Origin: Planctomycetota bacterium
GTDB lineage: Bacteria; Planctomycetota; Planctomycetia; Gemmatales; Gemmataceae
Length of the DNA stretch: 37,497 nt
Direction: 5' to 3'
NCBI GenBank assembly: GCA_021413735.1
Contig: JAIOPV010000229.1
Coordinates: 1-37,497 of the forward strand
Shown here: positions 25,571 through 32,249 of the stretch, in pieces
Layout: every line of letters begins with the position of its first letter
Position numbering within the stretch: position 1 is the stretch's first letter
The notes under the pieces: generated by a model
The model's input: the letters and a program-made list of their open reading frames with translations, nothing else
Told to the model about the DNA's origin: nothing
Databases searched by the model: none
Translations under genes and position numbers: made by a program

Positions 25571-26425
25571 TCAGACCCAGATCTTCAGCTTGGCTTTCAA
25601 TTCGGGCGGCAGCTTGTTGTCGAGCAGTTTCCGCACCTCGTTCGGATGATACCGCGTGCTGAAGTGAGCCGCGATAATGAGTTCGTTCTTGAACTGTTTG
25701 GCCCGTTCCAGGAAGTCGTCGAGGTGCATATGCCCGAACTTGTGGATCTTGTCGCGGCGATGGCTCGCCCGAATGAAGCTCATCTCCGTGATGAGGATCT
25801 TCGCCTCGAAAAAGATGGGGTTCTTGTCGAGGCCAGCAGGCGACGTGTCACCCGTGTACGCAACCAGGGGAATGCGTTCCTCGCGTGTGATCTCGACACC
25901 CGAGAGCCGCAGTTCCTTGATCTTCTCGCCGGGCAAGCCGATGAATTCATCCTTCAACTTTCGCCGACGTTCGGACACAATGAAGCCGCGACTCGGAATC
26001 GTGTGAAACGTGTTCACGACACTGACAATGTGTTCGCGACTCAGTTCGATTTCGTCGCCGGCGGCGAGTCCCTTTACCTCGGCAAGCTGTCGGCCACGAT
26101 CCAGCCGATGCATAATCATCATCAGCTTTTTCACGTCGTCGAGGCTCTCGGTTGGCACGTAAACCGTGGGCGGTTCCATCTTCATCATGCGTCGGCGGGC
26201 AACGTAGATCGGCAACGCCGCGACGTGGTCGAGGTGTGTGTGCGACACGAACCATGTTGGCGTGCCCATGAAATCCCACGGCTGCGCTCCGAAGTCGAAC
26301 CCAACCTTGAGTTCAGGAACACGCCAGTAGCTTTGCACGGCGGCACGCGACCATCCTTCGACGGTCAACCCTGCGTGGACGTGCGACTGGTAAGGGGCGT
26401 TATCGACTGGCCGATCCGCGTTCAT
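25571..26425 (-). CDS. RNase Z/ElaC-like MBL-fold metallo-hydrolase
   Basis: A 284-residue metallo-beta-lactamase-fold protein. The zinc motif is H62-T-H64-L-D66-H67 (VSHTHLDHVAALP); further ligands are probably His142 in TFHTIPSRG, Asp193 in YTGDTSP, and His254 in AAHFSTRYHP. The arrangement, including a late HFSTRY segment and a GHMH element, is that of RNase Z-like and related hydrolases, which cut tRNA precursors. However, many planctomycete relatives are annotated only as MBL-fold hydrolases, and the flexible exosite arm is not obvious. I chose the second ATG because GGAG lies six bases ahead; an ATG at 26449 would add eight residues. The TIM-barrel gene lies 78 bp upstream on the same strand. 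Confidence 0.88.
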   Translation of the reverse strand: MNADRPVDNAPYQSHVHAGLTVEGWSRAAVQSYWRVPELKVGFDFGAQPWDFMGTPTWFVSHTHLDHVAALPIYVARRRMMKMEPPTVYVPTESLDDVKKLMMIMHRLDRGRQLAEVKGLAAGDEIELSREHIVSVVNTFHTIPSRGFIVSERRRKLKDEFIGLPGEKIKELRLSGVEITREERIPLVAYTGDTSPAGLDKNPIFFEAKILITEMSFIRASHRRDKIHKFGHMHLDDFLERAKQFKNELIIAAHFSTRYHPNEVRKLLDNKLPPELKAKLKIWV

Positions 26426-26503
26426 CAGACTCTCCGCAACAACGTTCATCCTGAACAGTGTAGCAGAGGAGTGGAAAGAGAAACGGCAGTGACCTCCGCG
26501 AGG

Positions 26504-27298
26504 TCACGCTTGTCCAAGCAGTTCGGTGAGGCGATTGCGAGACTTCACGAGTTGCTCCGGCGGGTTCGGCCATTGCTCAAGGATCACGGAGCCAGCGAAC
26601 CCGCGTTGCTTCAGGCGGCGGATGAGTCCACGCAAACCGCGATCGTCCTTCGCGGATGGCCCGGTGAACAACGGCAGGTGGGAATCGCGATCGCCCCAAT
26701 TTTCGTGGGCGTGCCAGTGAATGATGGGAACGTGATTGCCGAGCAGATCGACGAAGCGAACGTAGTCGTGACGGGTGCCTGAGTGCAAGTTCGCGTGTCC
26801 GCTGTCGAGGCAGAATCCGACGCGGCCGGTCGCTTCGGGCATCGCGGACAGCACGCCGAACACGGCGTTAATGTTGTCGGGCGGCGTTTCGGGCGTGTTC
26901 TCCAGACTGAGTTGCAATCCGGCCTTTGCAGCCTCTTCGATCAGTGGTTTCAGCGACTCGGCGTACACCTTGGCGTGATACTGCGGGAAGTGATGCAGGT
27001 TCACGACGCTGGCTTTGATACTACCACCGAAGCGAATGCTCTTGCGAATGGCCTCAATGCCGTCGGGAGTCGTGGGGTCGGCATAGTACGGGGCGTGAAT
27101 GCTGAATCGCACGTTGCCAGCTGCTGCGGCTTGGTGGAGTTGGTCGCATTCGGCGGGGGAAGTTTCGGCTTCGCACCATCCGTGCCGTCCGCGATCACTG
27201 AACCACTCGAAGGCGTCGAACCCGTTGCGACAGGCGAACTCGTAGGGCAGTTTTGCGGGAGCGTGAGCGCTGGTCTGATTCCCGATCCGCACATTCAT
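26504..27298 (-). CDS. TIM-barrel protein of the sugar isomerase / AP endonuclease 2 family
   Basis: A 264-residue protein of the AP_endonuc_2 TIM-barrel family. Typical metal-site segments appear in order: FSIHAPYYAD (about residue 65), VNLHHFPQYH (about 100), LSLENTPETPP (Glu), GFCLDSGHANLH (Asp/His), IIHWHAHENWGDRD (His) and VILEQWP (Glu). Family members are sugar-phosphate isomerases or epimerases and endonuclease IV; this one is closer to the isomerase-like branch, which is an inference from length and motif context. A perfect AGGAGG (complement at 27305-27310) six bases upstream fixes the start; an upstream in-frame ATG is rejected. Related proteins often sit near Gfo/Idh/MocA oxidoreductases in sugar catabolism, though none is adjacent here. 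Confidence 0.87.
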   Translation of the reverse strand: MNVRIGNQTSAHAPAKLPYEFACRNGFDAFEWFSDRGRHGWCEAETSPAECDQLHQAAAAGNVRFSIHAPYYADPTTPDGIEAIRKSIRFGGSIKASVVNLHHFPQYHAKVYAESLKPLIEEAAKAGLQLSLENTPETPPDNINAVFGVLSAMPEATGRVGFCLDSGHANLHSGTRHDYVRFVDLLGNHVPIIHWHAHENWGDRDSHLPLFTGPSAKDDRGLRGLIRRLKQRGFAGSVILEQWPNPPEQLVKSRNRLTELLGQA

Positions 27299-27343
27299 CG
27301 GAAGCCTCCTGCTGTCGATAGTTTCCGCCCCAAGAAGCAGCAA

Positions 27344-27362
27344 GCCGCCCCAATTGGGCGGC
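27344..27362 (-). terminator. Possible intrinsic terminator after the DUF1501 gene
   Basis: A GC-rich 7-bp stem (GCCGCCC at 27344-27350 with GGGCGGC at 27356-27362) lies 27 bp past the DUF1501 stop. On the minus strand it is followed by a T-containing stretch (ttgctgcttctt). The weak T tract lowers confidence. Confidence 0.45.
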
Positions 27363-27388
27363 CGCTCCAGATGAACTCAACGCGACCA

Positions 27389-28792
27389 CTATTCCTTCAC
27401 CGTGGGCGGCGGAACCGGCAGCGCAGGTGCCTCCGTTGCGCCCGGAGGAAGGTCAAAGCCCTTCGCTGGCTGTGGAGTATTTGCGGCCGGTCCCTTCTTC
27501 GTCATGTCGATCAACGGCAACTTCTCGAACTTGTCGCCCAGCACGCCCTTGCTGTCCACACCTAGCCAATCATCGAGCAGCGTCGCGTACACACGGCGGA
27601 AGTCAGTGTGATACTTCAGGTCGCCATCGGTCAAGTCGCTGAGACTTGGGTGCTTGCCGACCAGTCCGCCGACCACCTTGTTCCCCGCGACGAACATGCA
27701 GGAACCACTGCCGTGGTCGGTGCCGCGACTGCCGTTCTCCTTTACTCGCCGGCCGAACTCCGAATAGGTCATCACCGCGACCCGATCCGCCGTCTGCCCT
27801 TCGGGTGTGTAAATCGCAAGTGAGTTGAAGAACTGACCGATCGAGTTCGACAGGTTGCCGAGCAGATCCTCGTGCATCTTCGCTTGCCCGGAGTGCGTGT
27901 CGAAGCCGGGGAGTTGCACGTAATAGATTCGCGTGCCAAGCCCTTTCTGAATGAGACGGCCGATCAGACCCAGCTTCCCGCTGAGGGTGGTGATGCTGTT
28001 CGGGTCGTTCTCGACAAAGCGACCGTTGCGGAACTCGGGGCGAAGGCTCTGCGTCGAGTTCGTGTCCTTGAGCGCTTCTTCGATTTTCGCGAGGCTCGTG
28101 TACGTCTGAAGCTGCCGCTTGCGAACGAACGCGGCGAGGTCGGCGGCCGGTCCCTTCGTGTCGGCGTTCAGATCCTCGATGAGTCCCTTGCGGGGCTTCT
28201 CATTGCCGCTGAGTTGCAACCGGAAGCTGGCACGATCCGCGAGCGAAATCACGCCGCCGTCGGCTCCTTGAAGCGCGACTGGCAAGCGTTCGTCGCCGAA
28301 GTACATGCCGGGAACGCCCGCTTCCTTCGTGTCCATACTCGGGATCGTGCGGGCGAGCCAGCCGCTGACCTGCGCTCGCTTCGGGTCCGCGAGTTGCCAG
28401 ATATCCATGCTCTCGAAGTGCGAACGATCCGGGTTTGGGTAGCCGACGCCCTGAATGACCGCGAGCCGTTTCGAGTCGTAGAGTTGCTTCATGTCGGACA
28501 TGCGTGGATGCAAGCCGCAGTAATCGTCGAGTTTCAGCACTTCTTTCTTCGTGAATGACAGCGTCGGGCGGGCTTTGTGGTAGAGATCATCGCCATAGGG
28601 CGCGACGGTGTTCAGCCCGTCGTTGCCGCCGGTGAGTTCGATCACGACGAGGATGGTATCCTTGGCGTCTTTCTTCTCAGCTTTGTCGGCTTTGTCTGCC
28701 GCTTTCGCGAGAAACTCGGGCACCACTGAGCCAACGGCCAACAGACTCGACGTGCCAACGGTGCGGGTCAGGAAGTCGCGACGGTTATGCAT
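27389..28792 (-). CDS. DUF1501 protein, Tat-exported
   Basis: A 467-residue protein with a twin-arginine leader (NRRDFLTRTVGTSSLLAVG). It begins its mature domain with ILVVIELTGGNDGLNTVAPYGDDLYHKARPTLS, the signature start of DUF1501, a sulfatase-/alkaline-phosphatase-like fold. Further family marks are the GVGYPNPDRSHFESMDIWQ segment and the late TYSEFGRRVKENGSRGTDHG, whose His and Asp residues resemble a metal site. The C-terminal tail is Pro-rich. GGAGG (complement at 28798-28802) precedes the ATG. It follows the DUF1800 gene after 69 bp on the same strand. DUF1800 and DUF1501 occur as pairs throughout planctomycetes; the biochemical role of the pair is not established. Confidence 0.95.
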   Translation of the reverse strand: MHNRRDFLTRTVGTSSLLAVGSVVPEFLAKAADKADKAEKKDAKDTILVVIELTGGNDGLNTVAPYGDDLYHKARPTLSFTKKEVLKLDDYCGLHPRMSDMKQLYDSKRLAVIQGVGYPNPDRSHFESMDIWQLADPKRAQVSGWLARTIPSMDTKEAGVPGMYFGDERLPVALQGADGGVISLADRASFRLQLSGNEKPRKGLIEDLNADTKGPAADLAAFVRKRQLQTYTSLAKIEEALKDTNSTQSLRPEFRNGRFVENDPNSITTLSGKLGLIGRLIQKGLGTRIYYVQLPGFDTHSGQAKMHEDLLGNLSNSIGQFFNSLAIYTPEGQTADRVAVMTYSEFGRRVKENGSRGTDHGSGSCMFVAGNKVVGGLVGKHPSLSDLTDGDLKYHTDFRRVYATLLDDWLGVDSKGVLGDKFEKLPLIDMTKKGPAANTPQPAKGFDLPPGATEAPALPVPPPTVKE

Positions 28793-28811
28793 AGGGGCCT
28801 CCGGGATGGAT

Positions 28812-28863
28812 CGAAGCCGCTTGTGGCTTCGCGGGATAAGGCAGCGAAGCCGCGGGCGGCTTC
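28812..28863. repeat. Two GAAGCC hairpins between the DUF1800 and DUF1501 genes
   Basis: CGAAGCC (28812-28818) pairs with GGCTTCG (28825-28831), and GAAGCCGC (28846-28853) pairs with GCGGCTTC (28856-28863). The second stem reaches into the DUF1800 stop codon. They fill the 69-bp spacer of the pair and could set differential expression of the two genes by RNA processing or partial termination. Confidence 0.5.
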
Positions 28864-30532
28864 AGTTCAGTTGATACTCGGGCAAACACATCATCGCGTG
28901 GATCGCTTCGCGGACACGAGCCTTGAAGTCATCCGAAGCGAGGTCCGGCTTGAACGGCGGCGCTTTGTGTGGCATCGGCGCCGGCGTCAACGGCTTCGCT
29001 TCGACGGTTTTCGGCAGAGGAGGAGGCGGAATGAACTCCGTCTTGGTTGCCGTCTCTGGTGGGACGGGGCTGGGGAACCCAGGCGCAGCACCTCCCGGTG
29101 CTGGAGTCGTCGCGGGAGCGGCAGCGGGGCCACGCTCGCGGAGGAACTGTTCCAGTTTCGCGGCGACCTTCGGCGACAACGGTTCGCCGTGTAGCAGTTC
29201 GCCCATTCGCTTCACGACGGCAGGAATGTCCTTCGGATTCGTCGCAAAGACAGCTGCGGCGACGTCCTGATCCGCAGGGGGAGCTGGCGGCGGACCGGGT
29301 GGCTTCGGGGCTGCGTTATCAGTGGTTTGGAATGTCTGGACCCTCGCAAATGTCGAACCTCGCGGCCGACTCGACGGTGGGCTCCATTGTCCGATGGCGA
29401 CCTTCTCCGCGAAGTTGTTGCGTGCGAGCAGCGTCGCGCTGTTCAACCAGTCGGTGCCGGTGCGCCAGCCCTTCACGTTCGGTGGCGCGAATAGTACCTG
29501 CCCCATCTTCGCGAGCGGGTCCGTGAGATCGGACAACGGCACCCGACCGGGAACAACCGCTCGCACGGCACCAACCGCATACTCGACCGGCCACTTAACC
29601 CGCTTGTGGAAAGCGTGATCCGAGAAGAACAGCTTCGACGACAGCATCGTGCCCACGAGAGCAGCGATGTCGTAATCGGACTTGCGGAAACTCGCTTCGA
29701 GTGGTTCGAGGAGCTTCGCGGGCGGCTTCGTTTCGCTGATAAGGAAGGCGTAGAGCTTCCCGACCAGGAACCGCGCACACGCTTCGTGATCGCAGCACAA
29801 TCGCACGACATCGGCACCCGCCCAGTTGCCCTTCTTGCCGAAGATGGTCTTTTCGCCGTCGTCGTGCAGAACCACGTTGTTCTCGAACTTGCTGACCTCG
29901 GCGTCGTGGTGCCAGCCGGTGAACGCACGGGCGGCTTCCTGAACGTCCTTCTCGGTGTAATTGCCGACGCCAAGCGAGAAGAGTTCCATGACTTCGCGAG
30001 CGTAGTTCTCGTTCGGGGCACCCTTCACGTTGCGGTTCGAGTCGAGCCAGACGAGCATGGCCGTGTCGCGACTCATGTCGAGCAGGAACGGCCGGAAGTG
30101 CCCCAGAGCGTGCTTGCGGATCAGCGAGTTCTGCTCGTACATCAGCTTCGTGCTGCGAACCTTGGCGTAACTGGTGGCGAAGTGATTGTGCCAGAACAGC
30201 GTGAGCTTTTCACGCAGCGGGTAACCGCCTTCGAGCATGGCATACAGCCACCACACGCGAAGGTTGGCAGGCTCCGTGTAGAACTGCCCGGTTTCGGTGA
30301 GCAGTTCCAGCCGGTCGGCCGCGTCGGGTTCGCCTTTGAGCAGACGATCGAGGGTTTTGGGGAAGCCATCTTTCAGTGCGGCATCGATTTCGGTGGGTGT
30401 GGCGCCGAATGCAGCGCGGCGAAACAGGTGGGCGATTCGTTTGCGATCCCAGGGTTCCGTGGCAGCGGGTGCCCACGGCTTCCAGGCGTCTGCGGGATCG
30501 ACCTTGCTCAGATCGTTGGGCAGGGCAGCCAT
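28862..30532 (-). CDS. DUF1800 protein
   Basis: A 556-residue protein. The DUF1800 hallmarks are present: RIAHLFRRAAFGATPTEIDAA at residues about 23-43, LREKLTLFWHNHFATSY near 105, NENYAREVMELFSLGVGNYTEKDVQEAARAFTGW near 175-208 (split here by description), VRLCCDHEACARFLVGKLY near 245, and PNVKGWRTGTDWLNSATLLARN near 345. A Pro-rich linker (about residues 395-410) and a second one near 470-515 interrupt the C-terminal part, which ends ALHAMMCLPEYQLN-like. No clear signal peptide is seen from the chosen ATG, which is preceded by a GCGAGG; an upstream ATG at 30616 would add 28 residues. It is the first gene of the DUF1800-DUF1501 unit. Molecular function is unknown. Confidence 0.92.
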   Translation of the reverse strand: MAALPNDLSKVDPADAWKPWAPAATEPWDRKRIAHLFRRAAFGATPTEIDAALKDGFPKTLDRLLKGEPDAADRLELLTETGQFYTEPANLRVWWLYAMLEGGYPLREKLTLFWHNHFATSYAKVRSTKLMYEQNSLIRKHALGHFRPFLLDMSRDTAMLVWLDSNRNVKGAPNENYAREVMELFSLGVGNYTEKDVQEAARAFTGWHHDAEVSKFENNVVLHDDGEKTIFGKKGNWAGADVVRLCCDHEACARFLVGKLYAFLISETKPPAKLLEPLEASFRKSDYDIAALVGTMLSSKLFFSDHAFHKRVKWPVEYAVGAVRAVVPGRVPLSDLTDPLAKMGQVLFAPPNVKGWRTGTDWLNSATLLARNNFAEKVAIGQWSPPSSRPRGSTFARVQTFQTTDNAAPKPPGPPPAPPADQDVAAAVFATNPKDIPAVVKRMGELLHGEPLSPKVAAKLEQFLRERGPAAAPATTPAPGGAAPGFPSPVPPETATKTEFIPPPPLPKTVEAKPLTPAPMPHKAPPFKPDLASDDFKARVREAIHAMMCLPEYQLN

Positions 30533-30700
30533 GACCTCGCTCCATCTGACTTGCGGGAGAATTCGGGCCGACGAAATGTGAGTCAGCATTATCCCCGCAT
30601 ACCCAAGACGATGCAAGAGGCTGGCCGTTTCAAAACAGGGGGCAGCGCAAAGACTGAGTTAGGGTGAGGTGGGTTGAACTTGGTTTTGGGTCGGAACCCA

Positions 30701-30924
30701 ACGCAAGCGAGAGAAAGCTACGCCCTCTCTTGCGTGTTTTGGAGTTGCGGTTTCGTTAGTGGAATACTTCAAAGTGCAAATTCTAACTGCAAAATGCAAA
30801 CTGTGAAGACCAGAAACAACAGTCCTCGATCGAGACGCATGATGGTCTTTGGATTTTCACTTTGCACTTTGCAGTCTCAGACGCTTGCTGCCAACTCCAA
30901 ACGCGCAACTTCAAAACTTGCGCG
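30701..30924. repeat. Cluster of hairpin-forming repeats in a gene-free gap
   Basis: The gap between the DUF1800 start and the kinase-like gene's 3' end (about 475 bp) carries no gene I trust. It holds three inverted repeats: ACGCAAG..AGAG (30701-30713) with CTCTCTTGCGT (30725-30735); ACTGCAAAATGCAAACTG (30785 onward) with its imperfect complement TTTTCACTTTGCACTTTGCAGT-type sequence at 30854-30875; and CGCGCAA (30902-30908) with TTGCGCG (30918-30924). The first might stop leftward transcription from the AcpS-kinase unit. One 118-codon open frame crosses all three and is rejected. Confidence 0.65.
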
Positions 30925-31007
30925 TCGGGTTAAGATCAGGAAGACCCGCAACATACCTTCAATCGCTGTGTTGCCCTGGGTTTCAAAGCGACATTCCTCC
31001 CGCAAAG

Positions 31008-31553
31008 CTACAGGCCGACCACCCTCCTAATCTCATCGACAACGGCTTCCTCTGTTTTCCCGGTCGTGTCGATTGCCCGTTCCTTAAATCCTGGAATGAC
31101 GGGATAGGTGAACATCGGGTGCTTATGCTCGTAGAAACTCGCCCGACCGAGTTCGTCGAGCACGTTCGCGCGCATGTCATGCCCATGCCGGCCCGTTAGC
31201 CTCTTCAGGATGTCACTCCAGGCGGCAGTCAGGAGAAACGGAAATATCTCACGCTTTGCGTTTTGAAGGATGTTCACCCACTCATCCGCTCCTCGGGTTG
31301 CACCCGGAAAAGGAAGTCCCTCCGGTTCACCCCAGGCAAATTCCACCAACAAGACCGGCTCCAGGGCGAGTTGAAGGTCGGCATACCGAAAATCTGGTTG
31401 CGAGTATCTCCACTCGCCCTTGCCCCAGTACGCATCGAGATTAATGTGCCGTGCCGCTGGCCCAAGTTCCCTTCGAAGTGATTCACGAACGACGCTCTTC
31501 CCAACGCCAGGGGGACCGCGAAGAATGATTGCCTTGCGAACGGTGCTGCTCAT
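31008..31553 (-). CDS. P-loop nucleotide kinase-like protein
   Basis: A 181-residue protein with an N-terminal Walker A, G13-P-P-G-V-G-K19-S20, in the context KAIILRGPPGVGKS. This is typical of AAA_33/zeta-toxin-like and adenylate-kinase-like small P-loop kinases. HINLDAYWG near residue 38 may supply the catalytic Asp. A mid-protein acidic stretch (LLVEFAWGEPEG) could be Walker B-like. The C-terminus IDTTGKTEEAVVDEIRRVV matches the end of nucleotide-kinase-type proteins. Phosphotransfer from ATP to a small molecule is likely, the acceptor unknown. GGAGGAG five bases ahead of the ATG fixes the start. It follows the AcpS gene after 56 bp on the same strand. A toxin role is conceivable but there is no antitoxin beside it. 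Confidence 0.85.
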   Translation of the reverse strand: MSSTVRKAIILRGPPGVGKSVVRESLRRELGPAARHINLDAYWGKGEWRYSQPDFRYADLQLALEPVLLVEFAWGEPEGLPFPGATRGADEWVNILQNAKREIFPFLLTAAWSDILKRLTGRHGHDMRANVLDELGRASFYEHKHPMFTYPVIPGFKERAIDTTGKTEEAVVDEIRRVVGL

Positions 31554-31609
31554 GTTTTCTCCTCCAGAGTGTCCCCGAATTTTAGTGACACTTCCCACCG
31601 ACGACGCGA

Positions 31610-32032
31610 TCAATCATCGAGTGCCGTGTCTTCCGCGGGCCGTGCGACCGATAAGCGAATCGCGATTCCCGTAGCTGTCGCGAATTCACGACAGAAGGCC
31701 GTCGTGAGCATAATTTGCGTGATGCCACGAGCAGCCATCAGTTCCGCGGTGGGACCACTCACCACAACTTGCTGTGTGCCGGTGTTTTCACAAATCACTT
31801 CGATGTCGGTCCAGTTGGTGCCGCGTTTCCAGGTTGTGCCGAGCGCACGGAATACCGCTTCCTTCGCCGCCCACAGAGCCGTGAACTGCTCCGTCGTGCG
31901 CGATTTGGTGTTGCAGAACTGCACCTCGCGGTCGGTGTAGACTTGCTTCAGGAACGTCTCGCCGTGCTTGTCGATGAGCTTCCGCACGCGGGCACAGTCC
32001 ATCACCTGACTGCCGAGTCCGACGATCTCCAT
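31610..32032 (-). CDS. acpS: Divergent holo-ACP synthase (AcpS-like phosphopantetheinyl transferase)
   Basis: A 140-residue protein, full length for AcpS, starting at the ATG preceded by GGAGGTG. It aligns along its whole length with AcpS: N-terminal MEIVGLGSQVMDCARV against the usual GLGTDIVEIARI; the catalytic-region ALWAAKEAVFRALGT against the usual KEAxxKAxGT; and TNWTDIEV near residue 75. AcpS transfers 4'-phosphopantetheine from CoA to acyl carrier protein. The N-terminal Asp that binds Mg in the family is Gln9 here (CAG codon), while the Lys-Glu pair is kept. The C-terminal HVSxSH-like strand is also altered (QIMLTTAF). It may be an alternative-metal or altered-specificity enzyme, or a decayed paralogue. 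It diverges from pcrA and leads into the kinase-like gene. Confidence 0.85.
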   Translation of the reverse strand: MEIVGLGSQVMDCARVRKLIDKHGETFLKQVYTDREVQFCNTKSRTTEQFTALWAAKEAVFRALGTTWKRGTNWTDIEVICENTGTQQVVVSGPTAELMAARGITQIMLTTAFCREFATATGIAIRLSVARPAEDTALDD

Positions 32033-32043
32033 CACACCTCCAA

Positions 32044-32072
32044 GACGTTTAGCGGTCGCCGCAACGTGGCGA
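32044..32072. repeat. Dispersed CGTTTAGCGG-type repeat, copy 3
   Basis: This copy matches the reverse complement of 1-29 at 28 of 29 positions and shares CGTTTAGCGG with the element at 14173-14230. It lies 11 bp upstream of the AcpS start in the AcpS/pcrA divergent spacer. Confidence 0.8.
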
Positions 32073-32085
32073 CGTGCCGCCACGA

Positions 32086-32119
32086 TGAATGAGAACGCGA
32101 CCTGCCGAGTTCTCATTCA
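32086..32119. repeat. GAATGAGAA hairpin repeat, copy 1
   Basis: TGAATGAGAAC (32086-32096) pairs perfectly with GTTCTCATTCA (32109-32119) over a 12-base loop. The reverse complement of the whole unit matches 36232-36264 with only a few differences, loop included (GTCGC is shared), so it is a real dispersed family. Confidence 0.8.
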
Positions 32120-32179
32120 CCAAACCGAGCGGCCGCTACACTGTGGCTGACCTCGCTTCCGCGGGTCGAAGTCTGTACG

Positions 32180-32231
32180 CTGGATTTCGGAAATATCCCT
32201 TCGGATTTCGTACTTCGGATTTCGGATTTTC
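32180..32231. repeat. Short direct repeats of CGGATTTCG ahead of pcrA
   Basis: At least three spaced copies of a unit close to CGGATTTCG occur in the 70 bp before the pcrA start. The last overlaps the region just upstream of the ribosome binding site AAGGA at 32239-32243. They may be a slippage-prone tract or protein-binding sites. Confidence 0.5.
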
Positions 32232-32249
32232 CAAGGACAAGGAACCGAC

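Noticed and set aside
25646-26782. 378-codon open frame antisense to the RNase Z-like and TIM-barrel genes
   Set aside because: Both genes on the other strand have full family motifs; the antisense frame is an effect of GC-rich codon use.
30674-31030. 118-codon open frame between DUF1800 and the kinase-like gene
   Set aside because: It covers three inverted repeats and shows no protein-like pattern.
31008-31553. Zeta-type toxin of a toxin-antitoxin pair
   Set aside because: Only the Walker A and general fold agree; no antitoxin-sized gene is adjacent and the upstream gene is AcpS-like.
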